Positions 1-10,464 of a stretch of DNA of 64,000 nucleotides are shown piece after piece. Below the pieces are notes generated by a model. The model worked only from the letters and a program-made list of their open reading frames with translations, did not search any database and was not told the origin of the DNA. Numbering within the stretch: the first letter of the stretch is position 1; each line of letters starts with the position of its first letter. The stretch is from Tilletiaria anomala UBC 951 (taxonomy: Eukaryota; Basidiomycota; Exobasidiomycetes; Georgefischeriales; Tilletiariaceae): the NCBI RefSeq assembly GCF_000711695.1, contig NW_013547000.1, positions 62,001-126,000 of the forward strand. Reading direction: 5' to 3'. Made by a program: the position numbers and the translations under genes.

Positions 1-475
1 GTGCAGGTGCCTCCGCTGTCTTCTGCTCCTGCTTCTCCTTCTCGACCGGCTGAGGCACGACGGCAGGCTCGGCAGCAGTGCTGTTGGCTTTGGCCGTGTT
101 TTCTGCGGCGGGTAGGGCAGCGCTATCCTTGGCAGGGGCATCTGCCGCTGCCGCTGTGGGTGGTGCATTCTTGCCAGGTTGCGGTGTCTCGTCGACCTTG
201 CTCGCCGCCGTCGCAGCAGCAACCACGGGGAGCTCCGGCAGCCGCGCATTGCTCTTGACGCTGCTGATGGTGCCTTTGTCTTTGGCAGGCGCAGCCGGCG
301 AGGCTGTGCCTGCCGTGTTGCTCGCGTCGGGGGTTCCTGCGTGTGTGGTAGACTTGGCGGGTTTGTCTGTCCTTGAGGCGAGAGCGCCGAGCACGCTGAA
401 GCGCTTCTTGAGCTTTCCGAGAGCGTTGGAAGGCTGCTGCTGCGGCGTTTCCTTCGCCTGGTCGTCGCTGGCCAT
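1..475 (-). CDS. N-terminal part of an unrecognised Ala/Pro/Lys-rich protein, cut by the left edge
   Basis: The minus strand is open from an ATG at 475 to base 1 (158 codons) with no stop. It starts MASDDQAKETPQQQ and continues with NALGKLKKRFSVLGALASR, a short basic segment that looks helical. The rest is low-complexity Ala, Pro, Thr and Lys sequence with several AKD and PAA stretches, so this end of the protein is probably disordered. I do not recognise the family; the functional domain must lie beyond the edge. Codon choice is GC-rich like the neighbouring genes. The overlapping plus-strand open frames are its antisense shadows. It is divergent from the PalI-like gene about 1.7 kb away. 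An intron close to the edge cannot be excluded. Confidence 0.6.
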   Translation of the reverse strand, partial: MASDDQAKETPQQQPSNALGKLKKRFSVLGALASRTDKPAKSTTHAGTPDASNTAGTASPAAPAKDKGTISSVKSNARLPELPVVAAATAASKVDETPQPGKNAPPTAAAADAPAKDSAALPAAENTAKANSTAAEPAVVPQPVEKEKQEQKTAEAPA

Positions 476-2169
476 ACTGGAGAAGGAGACGGTGCCTGTG
501 TGTGTTACTTGCGAGCGCGGTCGAAGGTCTAAGCGCCGCGCGCGTGCTCTCTCGATCGCGCTACTTGACTAGAGGGAGGCGCGAATAGCACAACGACAAA
601 GTCCTGCTGCCAGTGCTCTTGTTTTCTCTGCAGAGAGCGGGCGTGGGGCGACGGTGTAAGGTTGGCGTGCGGTGTAGGTAGCATGTGTCTAGCGAGTACC
701 ACTAAAAGTGGACAGGAGGAGGGGGCTGCGCCATGTGTCGGCTTGGCTGGGGTGTGGCCGGTGCACTGCAGCAGTGTATATGTATGTGACCGACATCCCG
801 AGGGGAGAAGCTATCTGTGCTCGCAAATCAGTCGATCTCGCCATCAAAAGGGACTTGTTTCTGGGTATTAATTTCATGTCGAGTTTATGTACATGAAGAC
901 GAGACCATTTCAGGCCGATGGGATGAGCTGGTCCCTGCCAGCATTCAGCATGGGCGATGAGACGATGATAGAGGGAAGCGCAGCGGCGAGCGCATGGCGG
1001 CTTTCCTTGGCCATTTCCTTTCGCTATCTACACAGGAGAACGAGAGTAGTAGTAGCTGCTACCGATAGCAGTAGTAGCAGTTGAAAGGGAGGAGGCGGGA
1101 GAAAGTGATTTGCGTGCCCCGTCCAAGGCCGCTGCAGCCGGCCATCCTGACGTCAATTGATCCATTTTGGAAATGAGGGGGAAGAGCTACCCGGAGCGAC
1201 CATCTCTTGCGCTGCCAAAAGCACTGAGCCTCGGCCCCAGTCCCAACACTTGCGCGCGTTTGCCTCAAGTCTCCCTTCTTTCGTGGGCATAGCAAGAGGA
1301 GGACACAATGCTCGCCTCGCAAGTCGCACGCACGCACGCATCCTCTGCCGCACTCGCGGCCGGTGGGGGCGGGCGGCTGGAACGGGCTGAGGTAGCGGCT
1401 GTCAACGTGTGAAAGTGCGGGGTTGCGCGATGAGGACAAGAGGCGAGATGGGACGGATCCTGTGCTCTACCTCTGTCGTTCGCATCACGTGATTGTGATA
1501 ACATTTGCTCTGCTTGATAAGCGTTCCGCCTCGTTTCTAAGCTGGGTCCAGGTCTGGGTGTGGGTGTGGGTCCCGTCCCACTCTAGCTGTGTGCCTGTGA
1601 TTCAGACAGGCACCCCTCCAGAAGCGGGAGGGGGCTCATCTGCAGATGAGAGCAATGTGCCATGCTGCCTGCTCATATGCAGGGACTCTATCTGCATCTC
1701 GTTTCAGCACCAGCACTGCACAGTATAGCACAGCAGAAGACCCGGACCACCATCATCAGAGCGGTGCCATTTCAACTGCACTCCACCCCCTTGGAGCGTC
1801 TACATAGTCTGACTCCAGCTCGGAGCCGAGGCCGCCTGCTCCCCTCTCCCCCACCCTGTACGCTCCTTTCTTCGCTCGCCTGCTCTGCCACCCGCCGGCT
1901 AAGCCCACCGGGTTTCTGCTCTGCTCTGTTTTGCGCTGCATTGCTTCGCGTTGCTTTGCTCTGCTCAGCCTTTTCCAGCCCTCTACTCTGGCGTACACCG
2001 CTTGCCTGTCGGGTTGGTCGGTTCACCGCCTCTCGGACGCACCCGCTGCTTGCCTGCCTACCTTTCCCACCGAGCGACCTTTCTCGCCAGGCCACGCAAA
2101 ACGGGCGCGATCGAGCCCAGCACAGTGTCCCCACTTACCACAGCCAGCCAGCCAGCCAAGCGAAGAAAG
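476..2169. promoter_or_regulatory. Divergent spacer between the left-edge gene and the PalI-like gene
   Basis: About 1.7 kb without a supportable gene. It holds an 8-base CRE-like palindrome TGACGTCA at 1148-1155, a 10-base E-box palindrome ATCACGTGAT at 1484-1493, a short AGT/AGC repeat at about 1047-1080, a GGGTGT repeat at about 1553-1572, and a pyrimidine-rich stretch from about 1840 to 2160 just before the PalI-like start. Both start codons point away from it, so it probably contains two promoters. The binding-site readings are inferences from motif shape. Confidence 0.5.
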
Positions 2170-3480
2170 ATGGCACGCGCACCGCTCACGGCCGTCTTCC
2201 TCGCGTTTACGCTGCTGCTCGCTAGCATGGTCCTCCAGGTGCTCGAGTCACTCAGCCTGCCCTACATCAAGGCCATCCACTTTCTTCGCATAGACTCGGC
2301 CGCCGGACAGACGATCACTGTGCGTGTCTGAAGAGCGCACGCTGCGACCCGCGCTCGCGCTGATCCCTTCTCTTCTGCTCTGCCCTTTCCTCTCCTCAAG
2401 TTTGGCATCTGGGCCAACTGCGGGCGTATCGCGCCACAGGCCGGCTTTGCCTGCACGTCGACCTCGCTCGGGTACACGCAGTCGTCGTTCCGCACGCTGG
2501 TGCGCAACGTCTTCCCCGCCAGCTTGCCGTACGCACTGATCGCGCAACCCATCGCCGCAGGGCTCGCGGGGCTCGCGACGCTTGCTGCCTTTCTCAACCT
2601 CTGCAGCTTCTCCCTCCTCTGGTCCCTGCTCGGCCTCCTCGCCGCGGTCGCTGCGGCCGCAGCACTCGCCATTGATCTCGCCCTTTTCGTGCCCGCGCGC
2701 AGCAAGTTTGCATCGGGTGCTTTCAACGTTGCCGACGCCGACGCCGTCTTCGGCGGCAACGATGCCGCAGACTTCAGCCGCATCGACCTCGCTGTCTTTG
2801 GTCCTGCACTCTGGTTGCAGGTTGCCGCGCTCGCTGCTGCGCTCCTCGGCGTAGCGCTTCTCATCGCCGCCCGGAGCATATATCGCACGCACGCACGCCG
2901 CGACAAGGATGTCAGCTTCGACTTTGAGCCCACCCCCCTCGGCAGCGGCGCGATGAACCGCGTGTCGTACTTTGGCGACGACAGCAACAACAGCAACAAC
3001 AATAACAACAACCGCGCGTCAAAGCGATACACGTACAACGCCGCGGACCAAAGCGATGGCAGGTACACCCACCCGGGGGGCGCCTATTACGATGAGGACG
3101 GCTACTACGTTCCCGATGGCGGCCAGGCGTATGACTCCGACGCTGCGCTCTCCGCCGCCGCCGGCGACCCACACGCCAACTTGCACTCGAACGCACAGCT
3201 CCATCCGCACCACTACGGCCAGCAGCAACAGCCAGGGCATTATCAGCAGCAGCAGGAGCATTATCAACAACAGCAGGAGCACTATCAGCAACAGCAGCAG
3301 CACTATCAGCAGCAGCAGCAACAATATCAGCAGCAGCCGCAGGACCAGTACGCGTATCTGCAGCAGCAGCACGAACACGCCAGCGCATCTGGGCATTCAC
3401 ATCCTCACCCTGGCGGAGGCGCTAGCGCAGGGGGAGGCATAATCACACCCGGCCCCGCTGCCAGCGTGCGGCGGCGGTGA
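2170..3480 (+). CDS. PalI/Rim9/SUR7-family four-span membrane protein with a Gln-rich tail
   Basis: Two exons, 2170-2319 and 2401-3480 (GT-AG intron of 81 bases), encode 409 residues. The first membrane span lies at residues 5-25. It is followed by LPYIKAIHFLRI and, just after the intron, FGIWANC, the claudin-like GxWxxC signature of the SUR7/PalI family in the first outer loop. Three more hydrophobic spans follow, ending about residue 200. Family members act at the plasma membrane, either as PalI/Rim9 in alkaline-pH sensing or as SUR7-type eisosome components. The LRL-like loop favours PalI/Rim9, but sequence alone does not decide. The cytoplasmic tail is hydrophilic, with an Asn run and tandem HYQQQQ-like units (about 3237-3340), and ends in basic residues. 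The start is the first ATG and directly precedes the hydrophobic segment. Confidence 0.85.
3237..3340 (+). repeat. CAG/CAA-rich hexapeptide tandem repeat in the PalI-like gene
   Basis: About five imperfect 18-base units encode (H/Q)YQQQQ-type repeats. CAG and CAA codons are mixed, so the protein repeat is more regular than the DNA repeat. It lies in the predicted cytoplasmic tail. Confidence 0.8.
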
Positions 3481-3813
3481 AGCCAGGATGGCGCGTATTA
3501 AGCCTTTCGAGTGAGGATGCGATTCGATGTAGCGGGACGGCTGCGGTGATGTCTGTGTATATGTCCGTGTCCGAATACACTCCACTGCACATCCCAATCC
3601 ATCTCTCTCGCTGCACACCTTGTCCCCCTTTTTGGCAATGCACGCAGCATCTACTCTCTTTCTTCACTATCGACGCGCCGAGATGATGCGAGCACAACAA
3701 TCGAGTGCTGGCGTCTGTATTCAATCTCATCATTCGATGAGCTATGCAATGGTGTGTGCGAATGTATGCTACATATGCTCTTCCCTTGCTGAAGACTCGT
3801 GCCATGCTATCCG
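3481..3813. other. Convergent 3' spacer
   Basis: About 330 bases between the convergent stops of the PalI-like gene and GWT1. It must hold both 3' untranslated regions. No coding region or other structure is apparent. Confidence 0.5.
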
Positions 3814-6585
3814 TCAAAAGGGCAGCCGCCAGCCGAGCCGGGTGAGCGCAGACCCGAGGACGCAGTTGATGCCGATGTACAAGAGAAGCACGAGCATAGA
3901 AGCCAAGATGCTCGCGTGCATCGTCGCCATTGAGACGTTCACTAGTCCCGTCAGCATATTTGCCTGCGGCGCAAAAGGAGTGACGAACAGTGTCAGCACG
4001 AATGGCGACGCCCTAACAAACGCCGGGACTCACAGCAAGAAAGATAGCGAATGAGTGCCGATTGATGTCCTCCAACAACGAAGGGCTCCACTCTGCCATG
4101 CGCTTTGTCCACTGACGAACCTCGAGCTCCTGAACCGATGCGGCCGAGGCGAGTGCACGCTGCTTGAGCAGCTGCAGCCACTTAGCGTACACTGCGACGT
4201 AGCACAGAAGAAAGGACGCATTGAACGCCGTCACCCAGACAACGTAAACCAGGTTTGCCAGCCGGCGACTGTTCTGCGCGCCCAGGAGTCGCAGGAGCAA
4301 GAACGCGGACCAGTACAGCACCGAGAAGCTCGCGAGGACCATGCTCAGTTTGCCAGTCTTCTCGCGCCGGCGCGTGCGCGAGCGCCGGCGGAAGGCCTGG
4401 TACGGGTCCAGTGGGAGCACGTAGTGGCCCAGGTCGATACCGAGCATGAAGATGGCAAGGTAACCCGCGAGCGACGCAAGGCCCTCCTTGTTCTGCTGCA
4501 CGAAGCCCCCATGCCGCACGCGCGGGTCAGACAGTATCCACTCCTGCAGATCCGCACGCCACCACAGCAGCACCTGGTAGCCCGCGCCGATCGACAGGCC
4601 GATGACCGAGTAGCGCGCGAGCCGCGTCAGCGGCCGGCACAGCGAGCTGAGCACAGGCAAGACGGCGAGTGTGAGGAAAAAGTTCCAGTGCACGCCGTAC
4701 TCGCTAGCGTGTTCCGGATAGTCCATGCCTTTGACCATCACGACGCGAACCAGGCCCAGCGCGAGCAGCGGCAGCGCTTTCTTGATGTTGTTCAGCAGCA
4801 GCGCCCGCGGCGGTCGGAAGCGGTGTCGTGCTGAGTGTAGCGATGGGATAAGCGGGCCCGAAGAGACGATGCCGAGCGAAAAAACAAACGAGCCTACGCC
4901 GAGGTCCATCTGCGATGGGCGTTAGACATCAGCATTTGAAGTCTCCCACTCTACAAGCACTTGATTCGCCAACTCACAAGACTTGTCCCCCAGCTCTCAC
5001 ATTTGGCAAACTCGCGCGGAAACACTTTAAAGTCGACAGCGAGAATGCAGATGACAGTCATGAGCATCATGTGCGCCCTGTAGATAGTCAGGAACTCTTT
5101 CCGTTTGGCCGCCTTGTACCATACCTCTTCCGCGGAAGCTGCTCTGAGTGGCGCATCAGGCCCTAAGCATCCGCCTGCCACTTCGCCACTTGCAACGCTC
5201 CTATTCGCTTTGAAACCATTAATGACATCGTCATACGTGAGTGATTCGGACGAGGACGCAGCGCTGTCCAGGCTCGATCGAGCCCCTAATAGCGACAATC
5301 TGTCGCGCGCTCCTCCACTTTGCGAGTCGATCGAGTCGCCGCGACGGCTCCAGTCGTACGAGCTACGTCCGCTGCCGCGTTTCCCTTCCAAGGCTGTGCT
5401 ACCAACACTGTTGCCGCCACTGATGAACAGCTTGCGCAGCATCCCCCTGTCCCTTCCTACTGTCCGCGCGCTGCTGCTGGTGCTGCGGCTATGGCTGTGG
5501 CCCCCATCGCCATCATGGTCAGGCCCTCGATATGTGCTAGGTGGATGCGCCGCTGCGTACGCCGCGTCTGCTGCTGAGTCGATGCTGACGCGGAATGGAA
5601 GCTGCTGCTGATGCTGGCCAGGAGTGCCGTGCGGGACGACGTACCCATCATAGGCGCCTTCGTAAGTTGGCGTAGTTGGAAAGAAAGGAAGAAATGGCGA
5701 AATGGGGGACAGTGGGGAAGGTGTCGCGGGTGACGCGGGTGACGCTCCGTTAGAAGAAGAAGGAGACACTGCTTGCGAAGGTCCACTACCTGGAGCTGAC
5801 ATGTGCAACATTGAGGCTCCCACTCCGCCACCGACGCCGAGGTAACTCTCGGGCTGATAGTACGGCCGCTGCCCCTTTATATGACCCTGGTCTGCGCGAG
5901 GAGAGGGACGGTGGAGTTGCAGAGAGGGGCGCATTTGCGAGTACGAAGCCGGCGCTCGGGCCCGCCCCTCGGGCAGCTGTTCGTTGATCCTTTCACCATC
6001 CTCCTCGTCGGAAGAAACAAACGATTTCGTTCGCCAGTCTTTCTTTGCATCTCCCTTGGCAGAGCCTTGGTCTGGTGAACTGGACCATATATCTTGGTCC
6101 AAAAGAGATGGAAATGTGTATAGAAGCCACAAGGATGTCGATCCTATGAGTATGTTGAAGGAAAGCGCATATTGGGCCAGGACGGTGGTGACTAGCAGCA
6201 GTGGCAAGACAAGAAGAATAAACTGAACTAGTCGACTGGTAAGCCCTTGCACATTGTCTTCATCCATCAGCCCTTTCAAAGCCGCAAGCCAAGCTACTTC
6301 TTCTCTGGGATCCTCTGCCTTCAGGGTAGATTGGGAGCGCTGCTGCGGGTCATTGGTGCAGCTGGCGATGTTGCCAATGTTGATGTTTGTGTGTTTGCCC
6401 GGCGATCTTCGCCGTCGGCTGCGTCGTCGCGGTGCCCGAGTTTTGAGAACAGCCCACAGTAGGTATGTCGTAGCTGCAGTGAGAGAGACGGTGTTGATTG
6501 ATAGGACCGAGCCTCCCGAGAGACCAGAAACGAAGGCTTCCTTCTGCACCTTGTAGGTCGCATCTGCCGAGGGCGGTGCCTCCAT
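3814..6585 (-). CDS. GWT1: GWT1: GPI-anchor biosynthesis inositol acyltransferase
   Basis: Three exons, 6585-4978, 4909-4034 and 3963-3814, encode about 877 residues. GWT1 (PIGW in animals) is the multi-span ER enzyme that acylates the inositol of glucosaminyl-phosphatidylinositol, an early GPI-anchor step. Family blocks are clear: [16 protein letters not shown] at the start, [33 protein letters not shown] running across intron 1 into [31 protein letters not shown], and [12 protein letters not shown] in the last exon. Splices are GTGAGT-CAG at 4977-4910 and 4033-3964. Yeast GWT1 is about 490 residues. The extra length is a Ser/Pro/Gly-rich, probably disordered insertion of roughly 320 residues between the spans near residues 115-160 and the block near residue 490. 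The start is the first ATG before the conserved N-terminus. Confidence 0.95.
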
Positions 6586-7911
6586 TGTGGCACTCGCCCG
6601 TCAGGGTCAGAGCCCGTGGTTCAGAACAGCTGCGCAGCGCCACTTGATTGTTTTACAAGGACAAGCATCAACGCCACCGAGCCAGAGCACGAAAGCGTGA
6701 GGGCTCCTTTCCTCTATCTTGTTAAACTGTGCACTGCAGGCGCCAGACAAGTGCGGCAGCTCAGCGTGGGGCATGGGTCCCCTCAAGCGCGAAAAGGCCT
6801 GTTGCACAACGGACCTGGAAGCAGTAGCAGAGGAAATCCAGGGTGGCACAAACAGAGACACTTGCTGGGGCAGCGTGCTCTGGACCCCTTTCCGGGAGTT
6901 GCCACCCATTTCCTAACACTAATCGAGGAACGTACCATTGACACGTTGCCTGGTGTCTGGCGACGAGCTCAAATTGGATCTGTTGTGAGACTCTCGGAGC
7001 GTCCGTAACCCCCTGACATTTGTTCTTGTCCAAAATAGCAACAATCGTGAATCTCTTCCAAAATGCGCAAGTCTCATTTATTCAAGGACCTTTGGCACCA
7101 TTTTGAGAGCATGACTTTTGGTATGCGCCACCGTCCGATCCTCGGACCGTAAATGTTCAAATACCTCGAACTCCAAAACGTTGTAAGTTTTGGAAGCATC
7201 ATTGATCGCCCCTCGGAAAGCAAAAGTCACGCTTCCGAGAATCGCCCCGAAAGCCACGTTAAATTCGGTACTTGATTACCTCTACAGTGAGAATCACTTT
7301 CCTTTTCAAGAAAGCAGAACAACGGGGTAGCGCACAGAACAAAAATGAAATGGTGAAGATTCAGAAGAATGCCGTACATCATGACGAGAGACGGATGATT
7401 TAAAAAGGGAGACTAGTTGAGGGTGTTTTTTTTTAAATACTACCGGTATAATTAGGTATGTATTGAGCCCAATTAAAACTGGAATACTTTCGAGCAGAAG
7501 TAGTAAACTTTCTAGAAAGTCTGCAGACAACGAAAATTTAGAAACTCACACATAATTCGTACCAGTCACCAAAGGTAATTCATCCCTATTTTTGATCCTT
7601 CATATTATAGTGGCGTTGCTGAGTGTTGAGTACTGATCCTTCAGACAAGATACCTCCATGTTTTACCTAGCCTAGCTTAGCTCATCTCAGCTCAGCTCAG
7701 CTTCTCTTCCTTCCATCATTCGGTGCTGAGCGCTGGCAGCGTGGACAAATCGTGTCGACCAGGCGTTCTTGCCGTGATTGCTTTGCACTAGGCTTTGACG
7801 AGCCACGCACCATCTTCATCTGGCCCTGGTCCGTCCACTTCGATATTTCATGATGCGGATCGTCCTTACACCTTGTAGAAGGCACATTGAGACCGTCGAG
7901 CCATCACAACT
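6586..7911. other. Divergent spacer, partly AT-rich
   Basis: About 1.3 kb between the GWT1 start (minus) and the K+ channel start (plus). From about 7030 to 7640 it is visibly more AT-rich than its surroundings, with a T9 run near 7426. A short AGCTC-type tandem repeat lies at about 7672-7706. The open frames at 6607-7033 do not resemble a protein I know and are not supported as genes. Promoters of both flanking genes are expected here. Confidence 0.5.
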
Positions 7912-10362
7912 ATGCCGTTTCTCCGGAGCGACATGCGAAAGCTCGCTCGCGTCAGCTATCGCCGCACACGCCAGCGCATCCTTGCGACGGTGAAGTTCTT
8001 CCAACTGTTCGCTGCGCTCATTTCCCCCGTCTCGACGCTCTACGAGATTCCGGCGGTATCTCAGCCGTGGTTCTTAGTGATCTCACCAGCTGCGCCGCCG
8101 ATAAAGGTCCGAGATCCTCCGCTGTGCATCGTGCTCGGAGCCTTCAGCTTGGCACTCAATGTCATTGCAAATATCTTGCTCCTCGTTTCTTTCAGCCACG
8201 CTTCCGTCGCCGTGAGCTTGGCCGTCCCTTCCCCTCCGAAGAACAATCTGCTTGAGAACTGCAATCTACGGAGTCTAAGTCACGATTCGTTCAGGCTTGC
8301 AGATATGGCGTTTAACTTCAGCAATCTCTTTTCTGTTTTTCATTGCCGAGCTCGTCATTGCCTTAGTCAATATCACTGTGTACGGCGTAAGGCGCCACAG
8401 CATTCACAAGGACTACGTTTATCAGGAAGGGCAAGTCTGTCGTCCACCATACGTTCTTCAGCTGCTTGCTCACATATCACGCAATTTTAGTTTCTGGTGC
8501 GCAGTCGGCTCTCTTATGATGGTGGGCCTTGTCGTCCTTTTCCTTTCACTTCATCATGCAACCTACTCGCGACCACAAGCGCGAAAGCGACAGGAGGAAA
8601 ACGTTCTCCCAAACATAAGCTCTCGGGACACACAGGGGGAAATGCGTCCTGCCACGCTGAGCATAACTTCCAATCAGTCTACCAATGCTTCACAAGGCAT
8701 CGAAATGCAGCGACAAGGTAGTGGTTTGGCCAAAGAACAGCGAAAAGCTGCATATTCCGACGATCGGAGGCGCCTGATCACCATGCGCTTAAACTCACGA
8801 GCCTTCCTTCTCTCACAATTTTCACTTTACTTTGTCGTCGGTGTCCAAGCCCTCACCTTCAGTAGAATCGAGTGTTGGTCATACTTTGACGGTATTTATT
8901 TCACCGTGAGCTCTATGCTTACTGTGGGCTTCGGCGATTTGCATCCATCAAAGCCTAGCACGGTACGTTTCTCTCTGCGTCGCCAAGCTGGCACCGGCAG
9001 CTACTGATCTGGATCTACCCATATTAACGATAATAGAGAATCATGCTTGTCCCATTTGAGCTCGTTCTGATCGCTTTACTCGCGACTGAGATCAACACCA
9101 TCGTGGCAGTGCTGGGCGGAGGGCGCGAAGAGCGACGGAAGCAATTCCTCCGCATGGTAGAGAGGCACTTCGAAAACGCAAGAAAGAAGGCTCACCGCCA
9201 CAAGGATGCTCCACCGAAGAGGAACCAAACAACAGCCTGCGGCCAAGGGGAAAGGTCAATCCCGGCAGCTCCGGCCAACGCAGAAGGTTCACACCCGCAA
9301 CATTCTCGCCTATTGCGCGAGTCTGAAGCACAAGAAGCGCTTCAAATCGAAGAAATGAGACACTGGGAGCATCTGCACGCGAGACAAGAGCGAAGTCTGC
9401 AGCTCTTCAACTTTATTGCAAGCCTGATTTTGTTGATGGTCTTTCTAATCACCGGCGCGGCACTCTTTACGGCCACGGAAGCGTGGTCCCTCGGTACCTC
9501 GCTGTACTTGTGAGTTTGATTTCGTGCGTTGACAGCGGGCTGAACGAAGTCTCTGCTGAAAAAATGGCTTCATTCTACATCTATTTACGACAGCACTTTC
9601 GTCAGTAATGTGACACTTGGATACGGAGATGTCACTGTGGTAAGCCGTTTAACAAACTGTCTGATTGGACAGCCTGATCCAATTGGTTATTAAGATACTG
9701 ATCTGTCGTCGTCACAGACGACGGCCGCAGGAAAAGTAGTCTGGGTGCTCTACGCGCTCTGCTCTGTGCCAGTAACCACTTCCTTTGTGGTGCAGACGCT
9801 CGCATCGATCCTATGGGACAGCGTGCGCCGCCGCCGAAAAAGAGTCGAAGCACGATTGGAAGCAGAGCAAGGATTTGAAAGCGGTCGGGTCCAGCCCGCA
9901 ACACACGCTGAGCTCATTCGCCGTGCCCATGTTGAGTTGCGCGACATGATGGCACTGCATGGAAATGACAAGAATGAAGACGCGCTAGCAAAGGCAAAAG
10001 ACATGCACAGGTTGCTTCTCGAAACTGCGCTCGGGGCTGCGTTTCAGCTAGATGTGCAGGCGCGCTCGCTCTTGCTCCGCCACTTGCGTCCCGTGTCAAC
10101 ACCTTGGCTCTTGCTTCGAGCAGATGCCAGCCTTGAGCAGCAAGAAGCTCAAGCAAAGAAAGGTGGCCCACCGCGAGGGACGCATGCAGCTGTTCTGGAC
10201 GGCGAGGACGATTTGATCCAAGTCGAGCAGTACCGCACCCTCTTTGCACGCCTATGCTCCATCACCGAAGAATTGCGAAGAGCAGAGTTGCGGGAAAAAG
10301 CAATACTCTCTTCTTCGCTACCGTCAGAGTTGGCTAGCGATGGAAACACCGAATGTTGCTGA
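7912..10362 (+). CDS. TOK1: TOK1-like two-pore outward-rectifying potassium channel
   Basis: Five exons, 7912-8211, 8303-8962, 9037-9509, 9594-9639 and 9718-10362, give about 707 residues, near the 691 of yeast TOK1. Fungal TOK channels have eight membrane spans and two pore loops in one subunit and pass outward K+ current at the plasma membrane. Both selectivity filters are visible: TVGFGD at the end of exon 2 and TLGYGD in the 46-base exon 4, which only appears when introns 3 and 4 are removed (YFTFVSNVTLGYGDVTV). N-terminal spans include residues about 25-50 and 78-97, and IWRLTSAISFLFFIAEL after intron 1. The C-terminal tail is long, hydrophilic and charged. Intron 1 (8212-8302) was placed by phase and carries a good GTGAGC donor. 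It is the least certain junction. Confidence 0.9.
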
Positions 10363-10464
10363 ACAGTTAAAACGAATGACCCAGAGCTTTCGGCTCTTAT
10401 GCAAAATTCATTCGAAGCTCTAACTTGATCTTTGTATATAATACACGTCAATTGAGAATATTCC

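Noticed and set aside
2248-3068. Two long minus-strand frames (214 and 268 codons) opposite the PalI-like gene
   Set aside because: They mirror the GC-rich coding strand, have shadow composition (Arg/Ala/Ser-rich) and no recognisable motif.
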